NCBI GenBank assembly: GCA_002294445.1
Contig: DBEI01000050.1
Location: 7,850-14,919 of the forward strand
DNA: 7,070 nucleotides
DNA from: Patescibacteria group bacterium UBA910
GTDB lineage: Bacteria; Patescibacteriota; Minisyncoccia; Phycocordibacterales; DATDWN01
Direction of reading: 5' to 3'
The first letter of the stretch is position 1, and the number at the start of each line of letters is the position of its first letter. The translations under genes were made by a program, and so were the position numbers. Shown in pieces: positions 1 to 5,762 of the stretch. A model generated the notes under the pieces. It was not told the origin of the DNA. It did no database searches and saw only the letters and a list, made by a program, of their open reading frames with translations.

Positions 1-356
1 GCTTGTCTGCCACCCCCAAACATATCTCCAAAGAGATCTCCCATATCAAACTCAAAAGAGCCCCCCTGGCCGCCCTGCTGGAAACCCGAGAAATCAAAAC
101 CACCAAAACCTCCTCCAAATGGATTTCCACCACCAAATCCTGCCCCTGCATCTGCTGAGCCAAATTGATCGTATGAGGCTTTCTTCTTGTCGTCAGAAAG
201 CACACCGTATGCTTCGTTTATTTCTTTAAACTTTTCTGCATCACCTCCTTTATCTGGGTGATATTTGTGCGCGAGCGTACGAAACGCTTTCTTAATTTCG
301 TCTTTTGAAGCGTTTTTTGATACACCAAGGATTTGATAATAGTCTTTGTTTGCCAT
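1..356 (-). CDS. dnaJ: DnaJ chaperone (Hsp40), N-terminal part, cut by window edge
   Basis: This is the J-domain co-chaperone that stimulates DnaK ATP hydrolysis and delivers unfolded clients in the cytoplasm. About 118 residues are visible, starting MANKDYYQILGV. The J domain covers roughly residues 4-70. It has the invariant HPD at 33-35 between helices II and III, followed by KFKEINEAYGVLSD. From about residue 70 there is a Gly/Phe-rich linker with repeated GGGFGGF-type segments and aspartates, typical of class I or II DnaJ. The zinc-finger and client-binding domains would lie beyond base 1, so the class cannot be decided. The ATG at 356 fits the family start exactly. No Shine-Dalgarno site precedes it, and a -10 box ends only 7 bases upstream, implying a leaderless mRNA. 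dnaK lies upstream on the same strand, but an opposite-strand gene separates them, so dnaJ is transcribed on its own. Confidence 0.96.
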   Translation of the reverse strand, partial: MANKDYYQILGVSKNASKDEIKKAFRTLAHKYHPDKGGDAEKFKEINEAYGVLSDDKKKASYDQFGSADAGAGFGGGNPFGGGFGGFDFSGFQQGGQGGSFEFDMGDLFGDMFGGGRQ

Positions 357-363
357 GTTGGAT

Positions 364-391
364 AGTATACTTGACGTACTTGTAAATTCAA
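364..391 (-). promoter_or_regulatory. dnaJ promoter, predicted leaderless, with dyad
   Basis: Read on the minus strand, a TTGAAT -35 box (391-386) and a TATACT -10 box (369-364) are 16 bases apart. Only 7 bases lie between the -10 box and the dnaJ ATG, so the predicted start of transcription falls on or next to the A of the ATG. The block matches the grpE promoter at 22 of 28 positions. The inverted repeat ACTTGA-N13-TCAAGT (369-393) spans the spacer and touches both boxes. The boxes are seen in the sequence; promoter function and control by the dyad are inferred. Confidence 0.65.
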
Positions 392-398
392 GTAGGGT
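371..398 (+). promoter_or_regulatory. possible promoter of the 72-residue gene
   Basis: On the plus strand TTGACG (371-376) matches five of six -35 consensus bases. TAGGGT (393-398), 16 bases later, is a weak -10 box. A start near 405 would give a leader of about 12 bases that just contains the ribosome binding site. It overlaps the dnaJ promoter and shares the same ACTTGA-N13-TCAAGT dyad, so one DNA-binding protein could affect both directions. The -10 box is poor, so this is tentative. Confidence 0.35.
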
Positions 399-405
399 TA
401 GTTGT

Positions 406-412
406 AGGAGGG
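406..412 (+). promoter_or_regulatory. Shine-Dalgarno site deciding the GTG start
   Basis: AGGAGGG lies immediately before the GTG at 417, with AGGAGG ending 5 bases upstream of the start codon. It is a near-perfect anti-Shine-Dalgarno match. It supports GTG as the start and supports the short reading frame as a real gene. Confidence 0.8.
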
Positions 413-416
413 ATTA

Positions 417-635
417 GTGAAATCCTACTTTACTGTACGAGTCCTGCAAGACGGAAAGCAGTTTGGTAAATTTGAAACTAAAGCAAAAGGAGAAGAAACA
501 CTCATTGAGCAAGGCTGGAAAGCTTCTCAAATAAAAGGTTCGTATTATAAAGGATTACATACCGCAACCGTTGTTCCTTGGGACGAACCACTTCCTCTAG
601 AAGAACTAGAACAACTTTTTACCAAAGACCGGTGA
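417..635 (+). CDS. small protein of unknown function, 72 residues
   Basis: I do not recognise this protein. It starts at a GTG with a strong ribosome binding site and ends in TGA inside the stem of a hairpin terminator, which makes it a complete small transcription unit. The product is soluble-looking and charged, with no signal peptide, membrane segment or cysteine. The N-terminal half (SYFTVRVLQDGKQFGKFETK) alternates in a way that suggests beta strands. A basic middle with GSYYKGLHTATVVPWDE follows. The C-terminus, PLPLEELEQLFTKDR, looks like one short helix. It is transcribed away from dnaJ and toward dnaK, sitting inside an otherwise ordinary chaperone cluster. A role in chaperone function or its control is possible from position only. 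It is the only gene here on the plus strand and the only one ending in TGA. Confidence 0.75.
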   Translation: MKSYFTVRVLQDGKQFGKFETKAKGEETLIEQGWKASQIKGSYYKGLHTATVVPWDEPLPLEELEQLFTKDR

Positions 636-656
636 GCTTCTGCTCCCCGGTCTTTT
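624..656. terminator. hairpin terminator between the small gene and dnaK
   Basis: AAAGACCGG (624-632) pairs perfectly with CCGGTCTTT (647-655). Inside this, GAGC (634-637) pairs with GCTC (642-645) around a TTCT loop. On the plus strand it is followed by TTTTATCTTATTT, a fair U-tract, so it ends the small gene; that gene's last codons and stop lie in the stem. On the minus strand, where dnaK ends at 660, the run after the stem is only TTT, so termination of dnaK is probably weaker but still likely in this convergent arrangement. Confidence 0.8.
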
Positions 657-659
657 ATC

Positions 660-2564
660 TTATTTACCTTCCTCCTTTTTTTCTTCAAACTCTGCATCCC
701 TCACATTCTCATCAGCTTTTGAAGTTTCCCCTGAACCCGGTTCAGGGTTGGCTTTAGACATCGCTTCACCTATCTTAGACATTTCAGTTGAAAGTGCTTC
801 AGTAGCTTTTTTCATTGCGTCAATATCAGTACCATCCTTTGCTGTTTTGAGTTCAGCAATCTTTGTTTCAACGCCAGACTTAATATCTGCACTTACCTTG
901 TCACCGTTATCTTTCAATGCCTTTTCTGCAGTATAGATCATCTGTTCTGCAATATTTTTTGCTTCAGCAATGTCTCGTTTCTTTTGGTCTTCTGCTGCAT
1001 GTGCTTCTGCATCTTTCTGCATTCGTTCAATATCTTCTTTTGAAAGTCCTGATCGTGCTTCAATGCGGATAGATTGTTCTTTATTTGTTGCTTTATCTTT
1101 TGCTTTCACCGAAAGGATACCGTTTGCATCCACATCGAAAGTAACTTCAACTTGTGGCATACCTCGTGGAGCTGGTGGAATACCGTCGAGAATAAAGCGA
1201 CCGAGAGATTTGTTGTCAGCTGCCATTGCGCGCTCACCTTGAGTGATGTGAATTTCTACTGAGGTCTGATTGTCTGCTGCGGTAGAAAATACCTGAGATT
1301 TTGAAGCTGGGATTGTGGTGTTGCGTTCGATGAGTTTCGTAGACACATTTCCCATTGTCTCGATACCAAGTGAGAGTGGAATCACGTCGAGAAGGAGCAC
1401 ATCCTTTACATCTCCAGAAAGAATTCCTCCTTGGATTGCCGCACCTAAAGCCACCACCTCATCAGGGTTGATAGATTTGTTTGGTTCTTTACCAAAGAAT
1501 TCCTTTACCTTTTCTGCCATCTTTGGCATACGAGTCTGACCTCCCACAAGAATCACTTCGTTGATTGAAGATTTATCAAAACCAGAAGCATCCATTGCTC
1601 GTTTGGTGATCTGCATTGCTCGCTCAATAAATTCATCCGCAAGCTCTTCAAGTTTTGCGCGAGTAATTTTAACTAAAAGGTGTCGTGGACCAGAAGCATC
1701 TGAGGTGATGAAAGGAATGTTTACTTCTGATTCAAGCGCTGTTGAAAGCTCAATTTTTGCTTTTTCTGCAGCCTCATCAAGTCGCTGGAGTGCAAGCGCA
1801 TCGTTTCGCACATCGATACCTGATTCTTTTTTAAATTCATCTGCAAGATAGTTGATGATCTTCTGATCAATATCTTTACCTCCGAGATGTGAGTCTCCGT
1901 CTGTTGATTTTACTTTAATATCACCTCCTACTTCATCCACATCCACTTCAAGCACTGATACGTCAAATGTACCTCCTCCAAAGTCGAAGACTACAATTTT
2001 TTCATCTTTTCGATTTTTATCAAAACCATATGCGAGCGCTGCAGCTGTTGGCTCATTGATGATTCGAAGCACTTCAAGTCCTGCAATTGCCCCCGCATCT
2101 TTTGTTGCTTTTCGCTGAGTATCATTGAAGTATGCAGGCACGGTGATGATTGCTTGAGTTACTTTCTCACCAAGTTTTGCCTCAGCATCTGCTTTCAATT
2201 TTGAAATAATCATTGCTGACACTTCTTCCGGTGAATATTGTTTACCGTTGAGTGTTACAAGCACACCTCCAGCGGGAGATTTTGACATTTCATATGGCAC
2301 AATCGCTTTATCCTTTTGTACCGCAGCGTCATCATATGAGTGCCCAATAAATCGCTTAATACCAAAAATAGTATTCTTTGGGTTTGTGACCGCTTGTCGT
2401 TTAGCCAAAAGACCTACAAGGCGTTCACCTGTCTTTGAAACAGCTACAATAGATGGAGTGGTACGTACACCTTCTGCATTTTCAAGAATTTTTGGGCTAC
2501 CTACTTCCATTACCGCAACCGCTGAGTTTGTTGTTCCTAAATCGATTCCGATTATTTTTGACAT
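660..2564 (-). CDS. dnaK: chaperone DnaK (Hsp70)
   Basis: This is the ATP-driven Hsp70 that binds exposed hydrophobic segments of unfolded proteins in the cytoplasm, cycling with DnaJ and GrpE. At 634 residues it is full length (E. coli 638). The nucleotide-binding domain (about 1-383) has the phosphate loop IDLGTTNS at 7-14, catalytic Lys70, VPAYFND at 142-148, EPTAAALAYG at 171-180, DFGGGTFD at 194-201 with Thr199, and VGGQTRMP at 340-347. The interdomain linker is DVLLLDVIPLSLG (388-400). The substrate-binding beta domain follows, then a helical lid, and the tail ends with the conserved DAEFEE (623-628) plus a short charged run. The first domain keeps the roughly 20-residue insert (about 78-105) found in DnaK of Gram-negative-type bacteria. 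The ATG at 2564 gives the standard MSKIIGIDLGTT start. No Shine-Dalgarno site precedes it. It follows grpE by 140 bases and has its own promoter candidate. Confidence 0.99.
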   Translation of the reverse strand: MSKIIGIDLGTTNSAVAVMEVGSPKILENAEGVRTTPSIVAVSKTGERLVGLLAKRQAVTNPKNTIFGIKRFIGHSYDDAAVQKDKAIVPYEMSKSPAGGVLVTLNGKQYSPEEVSAMIISKLKADAEAKLGEKVTQAIITVPAYFNDTQRKATKDAGAIAGLEVLRIINEPTAAALAYGFDKNRKDEKIVVFDFGGGTFDVSVLEVDVDEVGGDIKVKSTDGDSHLGGKDIDQKIINYLADEFKKESGIDVRNDALALQRLDEAAEKAKIELSTALESEVNIPFITSDASGPRHLLVKITRAKLEELADEFIERAMQITKRAMDASGFDKSSINEVILVGGQTRMPKMAEKVKEFFGKEPNKSINPDEVVALGAAIQGGILSGDVKDVLLLDVIPLSLGIETMGNVSTKLIERNTTIPASKSQVFSTAADNQTSVEIHITQGERAMAADNKSLGRFILDGIPPAPRGMPQVEVTFDVDANGILSVKAKDKATNKEQSIRIEARSGLSKEDIERMQKDAEAHAAEDQKKRDIAEAKNIAEQMIYTAEKALKDNGDKVSADIKSGVETKIAELKTAKDGTDIDAMKKATEALSTEMSKIGEAMSKANPEPGSGETSKADENVRDAEFEEKKEEGK

Positions 2565-2602
2565 ATAGTTTATATATGGATAAAGCTAATAAATATAAAC
2601 AC

Positions 2603-2614
2603 TTAACATGTTAA
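2603..2614. promoter_or_regulatory. 12-base perfect palindrome, operator candidate at dnaK
   Basis: TTAACATGTTAA is a perfect palindrome. It begins 2 bases downstream of the predicted dnaK -10 box, so it covers the predicted transcription start, the classic place for a repressor site. It is not the CIRCE element of HrcA (TTAGCACTC-N9-GAGTGCTAA). AT-rich sequence produces short palindromes by chance, so operator function is inferred only from length and placement. Confidence 0.4.
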
Positions 2615-2616
2615 CT

Positions 2617-2644
2617 ATTATAAATAATCTCCATTTTTATGCAA
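2617..2644 (-). promoter_or_regulatory. dnaK promoter candidate
   Basis: On the minus strand a perfect TATAAT -10 box (2622-2617) lies 16 bases after a weak TTGCAT -35 box (2644-2639). The predicted start near 2610 gives a leader of about 46 bases with no Shine-Dalgarno site. A weaker alternative upstream is TTGACC (2680-2675) with TAAGAT (2659-2654) at a short 15-base spacing. The region 2565-2704 holds no hairpin terminator, so read-through from grpE is also possible. Confidence 0.5.
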
Positions 2645-2704
2645 GCCTACTGAATCTTACATAGGGTACACCGAGGTCAAAAGACAATATGGTTTGGAAG
2701 AGTT

Positions 2705-3316
2705 TTATTTTTTATATTCACCCACTTTTACTTTAGGAGGGCGTATTACTCTATCCCCCATCATATACCCTGTCTGAACCACCTCCACCACCACCCCATC
2801 CTTACTGTCATCCTCTGTGGTGAGCATTTCGATAGCCTCATCGCGAGTATGATCAAATGGTTGCCCGAGAGGATACACCTTCTTCAAACCGTTGTTTTCA
2901 AGCGTTTGATTCATCTGAGAAGCGATATACTCTACCCCCACTCTCCAGTTTGAATCTACTTTTTCCCATGCTTCTTTATTTTTCATTGCAGACTCAAAAC
3001 TATCGAGTACAGGAATGAGTTCACTGATCAAATCTTCTTTTGCAAGAGAAACGATTCCTTTTTTCATTTCCTCATCTTTCTTTCGAAGGTTGAGAAAATC
3101 TGCTTTATCTCTCTGCCATCCATTTAAATATTCAGACGCTTTTGCTTCAAGCTCTTTCACCTTTGTTTTAAGTGCGGTGTATTTTTTTTGAAAATCTGCA
3201 CCAGTTACTTCTATGTTTTCTTCAAACACAATATCATCTGTCTCTTCAAGAGCAGCTTCGAGTGAAGATGTTAGACTCTCTATTTCACCATCTTTTTTTA
3301 GATTATCGTCATTCAT
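2705..3316 (-). CDS. grpE: nucleotide exchange factor GrpE
   Basis: GrpE releases ADP from DnaK and so resets the chaperone cycle; it acts as a dimer in the cytoplasm and can serve as a thermosensor. The protein has 203 residues, normal for the family (E. coli 197). An acidic, poorly conserved N-terminus (1-40) is followed by a long coiled-coil helix (about 42-90, with YLNGWQRDKADFLNLRKK), then the helical dimer region with DLISELIPVLDSFESAM (95-111), and the C-terminal beta domain. The GrpE signature is at about 175-200: VVVEVVQTGYMMGDRVIRPP followed by KVKVGE. A proline replaces the usual alanine of the RPA motif at residue 194. The ATG at 3316 is chosen because the -10 box lies just upstream and leaves no room for an earlier start. 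No Shine-Dalgarno site is present. It is first of the chaperone genes in transcription order, with no hrcA before it. Confidence 0.98.
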   Translation of the reverse strand: MNDDNLKKDGEIESLTSSLEAALEETDDIVFEENIEVTGADFQKKYTALKTKVKELEAKASEYLNGWQRDKADFLNLRKKDEEMKKGIVSLAKEDLISELIPVLDSFESAMKNKEAWEKVDSNWRVGVEYIASQMNQTLENNGLKKVYPLGQPFDHTRDEAIEMLTTEDDSKDGVVVEVVQTGYMMGDRVIRPPKVKVGEYKK

Positions 3317-3324
3317 ACGAGTGG

Positions 3325-3352
3325 ATTATACTTGAATTTTTTGTAAAATCAA
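3325..3352 (-). promoter_or_regulatory. grpE promoter, predicted near-leaderless, same block as dnaJ
   Basis: On the minus strand a TTGATT -35 box (3352-3347) and a perfect TATAAT -10 box (3330-3325) are 16 bases apart. Eight bases separate the -10 box from the grpE ATG, which predicts a leader of 0-3 bases. The shared features with the dnaJ promoter are TTGA at the -35, TTTACAA just after it, and TCAAGTATA running into the -10. The -35 box lies in the T-run of the upstream ABC gene terminator. Confidence 0.7.
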
Positions 3353-3382
3353 AGACCCTGCCGTTTACACAGCAGGGCCTCT
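3346..3382 (-). terminator. hairpin terminator after the ABC exporter gene
   Basis: On the minus strand CCCTGC (3377-3372) pairs with GCAGGG (3361-3356) around a 10-base loop. The stem can extend outward through G·U, G-C and A-U pairs (AGGCCCTGC with GCAGGGTCT). TCTTTGATTTT follows as an interrupted U-tract. It lies 12-15 bases after the TAG of the ABC gene and isolates grpE from it. The tail overlaps the grpE -35 box. Confidence 0.75.
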
Positions 3383-3389
3383 CAAGGAA

Positions 3390-5237
3390 CTACAAATCAA
3401 CCGCGAGATCTTGAATTACAGACTCAGTAATATCACTGATTGCACGGGTACCCCGCACATCAGCAACAATCCGGCCACTTTTCATCGAAATCACTCGGTT
3501 GAAAAAAGAGAGATATAATGGATCGTGAGCAATAACTAAAACAATCTTTTCAGAAAATTCCTTCAGATTGTCGTAGAACATTCTCTTGATTTCCACATCG
3601 CAGTGAGCCATAGGCTCGTCAAAGATGACGATCTTGATTGCAGGGTCGAACGCCCGATAGAGCGTCGCCGCAATCATGAGCCTTTGAAACTGACCTGTCG
3701 AAAAGGACACGCCGCCCCAATTGACTCCAATTTGGGTCTGATACCCTTTCGGCAGGTTTTTTACAACTCCATCCATGCCAACCAGCGCAAGTGCCCGCTC
3801 CAACCTCGTATAATCGATACTATCGCGTGCCACACCCGTTAAAGAAATATCGAGTGGCATTCTTTCCACTGACGCCTGTGGCATCAAGTACACAAGGTGT
3901 CGGTAGAGACTTAACTGCTTCAGTTCAGAAAGAGATGTACCATCGAAGGTAATGTCTCCCGAATTAGGCAGATACATCTTTGACAACAGCATGGTAACAG
4001 TGGTTTTACCGGAACCATTTGGCCCAACAAGCGCCACACGATCACCTGCAATAAAGTTCGCCGAACAGGAACTAATGACTTCCTTGTCCGTATGAGGGTA
4101 AGTAAAGCATACGTTCCTCATCTCAACCACAGGCGTGTCCTGACAAACAAAATCCTTGCAATTATCCTCGTTAATCTGAGGCCTAGTATTAAAGAAATTT
4201 TGTATATCAGAGTACTCGTTCCCTACGGACTGAACCATTCTGAGACACAGATGTGGGATACGAGACAACATTAACTGAAGTGAGCTTAAGGAACCAACCA
4301 CCACCATCATGTTCATCATTGGGTTTCCAGATCGGGAAGCCTTGGCAACTAAATACAAAAGCACCCCGTTAATTGCACAAACCTGAAGCATCTGCAACAA
4401 GACTTTGCCTGTGGTACGCCGCCTCAACTTCAAACGTGAAAACCGCATAAACATCCGTCTGGTTAGAAAATACTTTTTCTTGAAGTATTCCACCATACCA
4501 AACATTTTTGATTGTGCGAGTCCTTCAGGATCAGAAACAGCTCTCAAGTACTGAAAGTTTCTCCTCTCATGCATCTGCCGTCGAACTTTGTATTTGCGGT
4601 CAGCTTGGGTCTGCATACTCGACATAACCAACGATGGAATAATTGGCATGGTTACAACCAGCAACATCAACGGATCAATGACAAGTAGTGCACCAAGCCC
4701 GGTCACCACAGAAACAAGGGCGGAAATAAGTTCAAACTGATTGTCAAACAAAGACCTCAACACATAGCGACCTTCACCCATAAGACGTTCTTTTTTGTCA
4801 AAGTCAGGACTCAATAAGGTGGCGAGATCCAGCGTAGAAAGATGGTTCATTTTCCTTATGTAAAATCTTTCAGAAAATGCCTCTTCGAAGACAACCATTC
4901 GATCCGTGAGCCGCTGAGTCATAAATTCCTTAATCCCCACAGCTATAACAACAGCAATAAGGATCGGAGAAATGACCGCGTAGTCCATGCCACCCTTTTG
5001 AAACGACTGGGTAAGCCAGTTCAGCAATGCCCCACCCACTACAGATAAAGCAATTGTCTTAAGCCCCTTTGTAATAGATTCTATCAACCCTAAAGGAATT
5101 ACACACCTATCGATTGAATGAACTTCATTGTTGACGTGTTTCAATGCGGGGATAACCGCATTGATTTTAGCTTTCATGTCCACCAGAGCAGCCGAAAAGG
5201 TTGCAAGGCGAGCTCTCACTTGATTCACAAAATTCAT
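3390..5237 (-). CDS. ABC exporter half-transporter, membrane plus ATPase domains, substrate unknown
   Basis: This is a fused permease-ATPase of the type I exporter kind, expected to work as a dimer in the cytoplasmic membrane and to pump an unknown substrate outward. It has 615 residues from the ATG at 5237. A TTG sits one codon earlier, but the Shine-Dalgarno site is spaced 6 bases from the ATG and only 3 from the TTG. About six hydrophobic stretches are seen near residues 60-78, 87-104, 170-187, 189-206, 280-299 and 309-325, with long basic cytoplasmic loops. The ATPase domain (about 370-590) has Walker A GPNGSGKT (405-412), Q-loop Gln454, signature FSTGQ (512-516) instead of LSGGQ, Walker B IVIFDEP with catalytic Glu541, and switch His571. 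All catalytic residues are present, so it should be active. Its bases look somewhat more GC-rich than the flanking genes. It is flanked by terminators and has its own promoter, so neighbours give no clue to the substrate. Confidence 0.9.
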   Translation of the reverse strand: MNFVNQVRARLATFSAALVDMKAKINAVIPALKHVNNEVHSIDRCVIPLGLIESITKGLKTIALSVVGGALLNWLTQSFQKGGMDYAVISPILIAVVIAVGIKEFMTQRLTDRMVVFEEAFSERFYIRKMNHLSTLDLATLLSPDFDKKERLMGEGRYVLRSLFDNQFELISALVSVVTGLGALLVIDPLMLLVVTMPIIPSLVMSSMQTQADRKYKVRRQMHERRNFQYLRAVSDPEGLAQSKMFGMVEYFKKKYFLTRRMFMRFSRLKLRRRTTGKVLLQMLQVCAINGVLLYLVAKASRSGNPMMNMMVVVGSLSSLQLMLSRIPHLCLRMVQSVGNEYSDIQNFFNTRPQINEDNCKDFVCQDTPVVEMRNVCFTYPHTDKEVISSCSANFIAGDRVALVGPNGSGKTTVTMLLSKMYLPNSGDITFDGTSLSELKQLSLYRHLVYLMPQASVERMPLDISLTGVARDSIDYTRLERALALVGMDGVVKNLPKGYQTQIGVNWGGVSFSTGQFQRLMIAATLYRAFDPAIKIVIFDEPMAHCDVEIKRMFYDNLKEFSEKIVLVIAHDPLYLSFFNRVISMKSGRIVADVRGTRAISDITESVIQDLAVDL

Positions 5238-5243
5238 CAAAAT

Positions 5244-5250
5244 CTCCTTT
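5244..5250 (-). promoter_or_regulatory. Shine-Dalgarno site of the ABC exporter gene
   Basis: AAAGGAG on the minus strand (5250-5244) ends 6 bases before the ATG at 5237 and 3 bases before the alternative TTG at 5240. The spacing favours the ATG. Confidence 0.75.
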
Positions 5251-5283
5251 GTTTAATTTGTTTTCAAAAAGCAGTACCTAGAC

Positions 5284-5312
5284 AGGTTACATATTTTGTT
5301 GTGTTTTGTCAA
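5284..5312 (-). promoter_or_regulatory. promoter of the ABC exporter gene
   Basis: On the minus strand a perfect TTGACA -35 box (5312-5307) is followed after 17 bases by TAACCT (5289-5284), a weak -10 box keeping the T, A and final T. The predicted start near 5277 gives a 40-base leader with the Shine-Dalgarno site. A short inverted repeat, ACCT-N4-AGGT (5276-5287), overlaps the -10 box and predicted start and could be an operator. The promoter lies just after the rpsI terminator, so the gene is independently transcribed. Confidence 0.65.
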
Positions 5313-5318
5313 CCTTTA

Positions 5319-5347
5319 ACAAAACAAAAACTCCCTTTCGGGAGTTC
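5319..5347 (-). terminator. hairpin terminator closing the rpoA-rpsI block
   Basis: On the minus strand ACTCCC (5345-5340) and GGGAGT (5335-5330) form a perfect 6-base stem capped by a GAAA tetraloop. An A-U pair extends it, and TTTTTGTTTTG follows. It starts 8 bases after the rpsI stop. This is a textbook intrinsic terminator and ends the ribosomal protein transcript. Confidence 0.9.
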
Positions 5348-5353
5348 TTTGTT

Positions 5354-5758
5354 TTATCGCTTACTCCATTGTGGAGCTTTTCGAGCTTTCTTGAGACCGA
5401 ATTTTCGTCGTTCTTTAGATCGTGGATCTCGTTTAAGCATTCCTGCTTTCTTGAGAGTTGTTCGAGTATGAGGATCTTCTTTTACAAGAGCTCGTGAGAT
5501 AGCGTGTCGGAGAGCTTCTGATTGAGCGTGGATACCACCACCAATAAGTTTTGCTGAGATTTTATATGACCCCGCTTTTGCTTCCTTTACTGCTGAAGTC
5601 ACAATGAGTCGCATTTCTTCTGTTGGAAAATATGAATCAAGATCTTTGTCGTTGATATTGAAAGAGTTTTTAGATGCAGGTGTGAGTCGAACACGCGCAA
5701 CTGCTGTCTTGCGTCGTCCTACTGCCTCTATGTATTTTGCTGATTTTGTATCTTCCAT
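5354..5758 (-). CDS. rpsI: 30S ribosomal protein S9 (uS9)
   Basis: S9 belongs to the head of the small ribosomal subunit; its C-terminal tail reaches the P site and touches the tRNA anticodon stem. It has 134 residues, the usual length (E. coli 130). The N-terminal family motif YIEAVGRRKTAVARVRL is at about 9-25, the glycine-rich GGGIHAQSEALRHAISRALV at about 73-92, and the basic tail RDPRSKERRKFGLKKARK runs to the final WSKR, close to the usual FSKR. The GQ of the family motif reads AQ here. The ATG at 5758 lies 4 bases after the rplM stop with no Shine-Dalgarno site, so translation is probably coupled to rplM. The rplM-rpsI pair is conserved in nearly all bacteria. A terminator follows at once. 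Confidence 0.98.
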   Translation of the reverse strand: MEDTKSAKYIEAVGRRKTAVARVRLTPASKNSFNINDKDLDSYFPTEEMRLIVTSAVKEAKAGSYKISAKLIGGGIHAQSEALRHAISRALVKEDPHTRTTLKKAGMLKRDPRSKERRKFGLKKARKAPQWSKR

Positions 5759-5762
5759 TGTG

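Noticed and set aside
80..160. Short repeats in the left edge (ccaccaaa, cctcc units)
   Set aside because: They encode the Gly/Phe-rich linker of DnaJ and need no further explanation.
633..635. Recoded TGA (as glycine, seen in Gracilibacteria and SR1)
   Set aside because: No gene has an internal TGA, and this TGA lies in a terminator stem, so it reads as a normal stop.
748..1851. Several plus-strand open frames opposite dnaK (for example 748-936, 970-1242, 1561-1851)
   Set aside because: They lie antisense to a perfectly conserved dnaK, have no ribosome binding sites, and their Ser/Ala/Phe-rich translations are typical shadows.
2654..2680. Second dnaK promoter (TTGACC with TAAGAT)
   Set aside because: The spacing is 15 bases and the -10 box matches four of six bases, so it is weaker than the TATAAT candidate; it is kept only as an alternative.
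2565..2704. CIRCE/HrcA heat-shock operator upstream of dnaK or grpE
   Set aside because: No TTAGCACTC-N9-GAGTGCTAA or close variant is present in 2565-2704 or 3317-3389, and hrcA is not adjacent.
5238..5240. TTG as the start codon of the ABC exporter
   Set aside because: It is only 3 bases from the Shine-Dalgarno site, while the ATG directly after it has a normal 6-base spacing.
5118..5471. Plus-strand open frame of 117 residues spanning the ABC gene start and rpsI end
   Set aside because: It runs across a promoter, a terminator and two genes on the other strand, with no plausible start signals.
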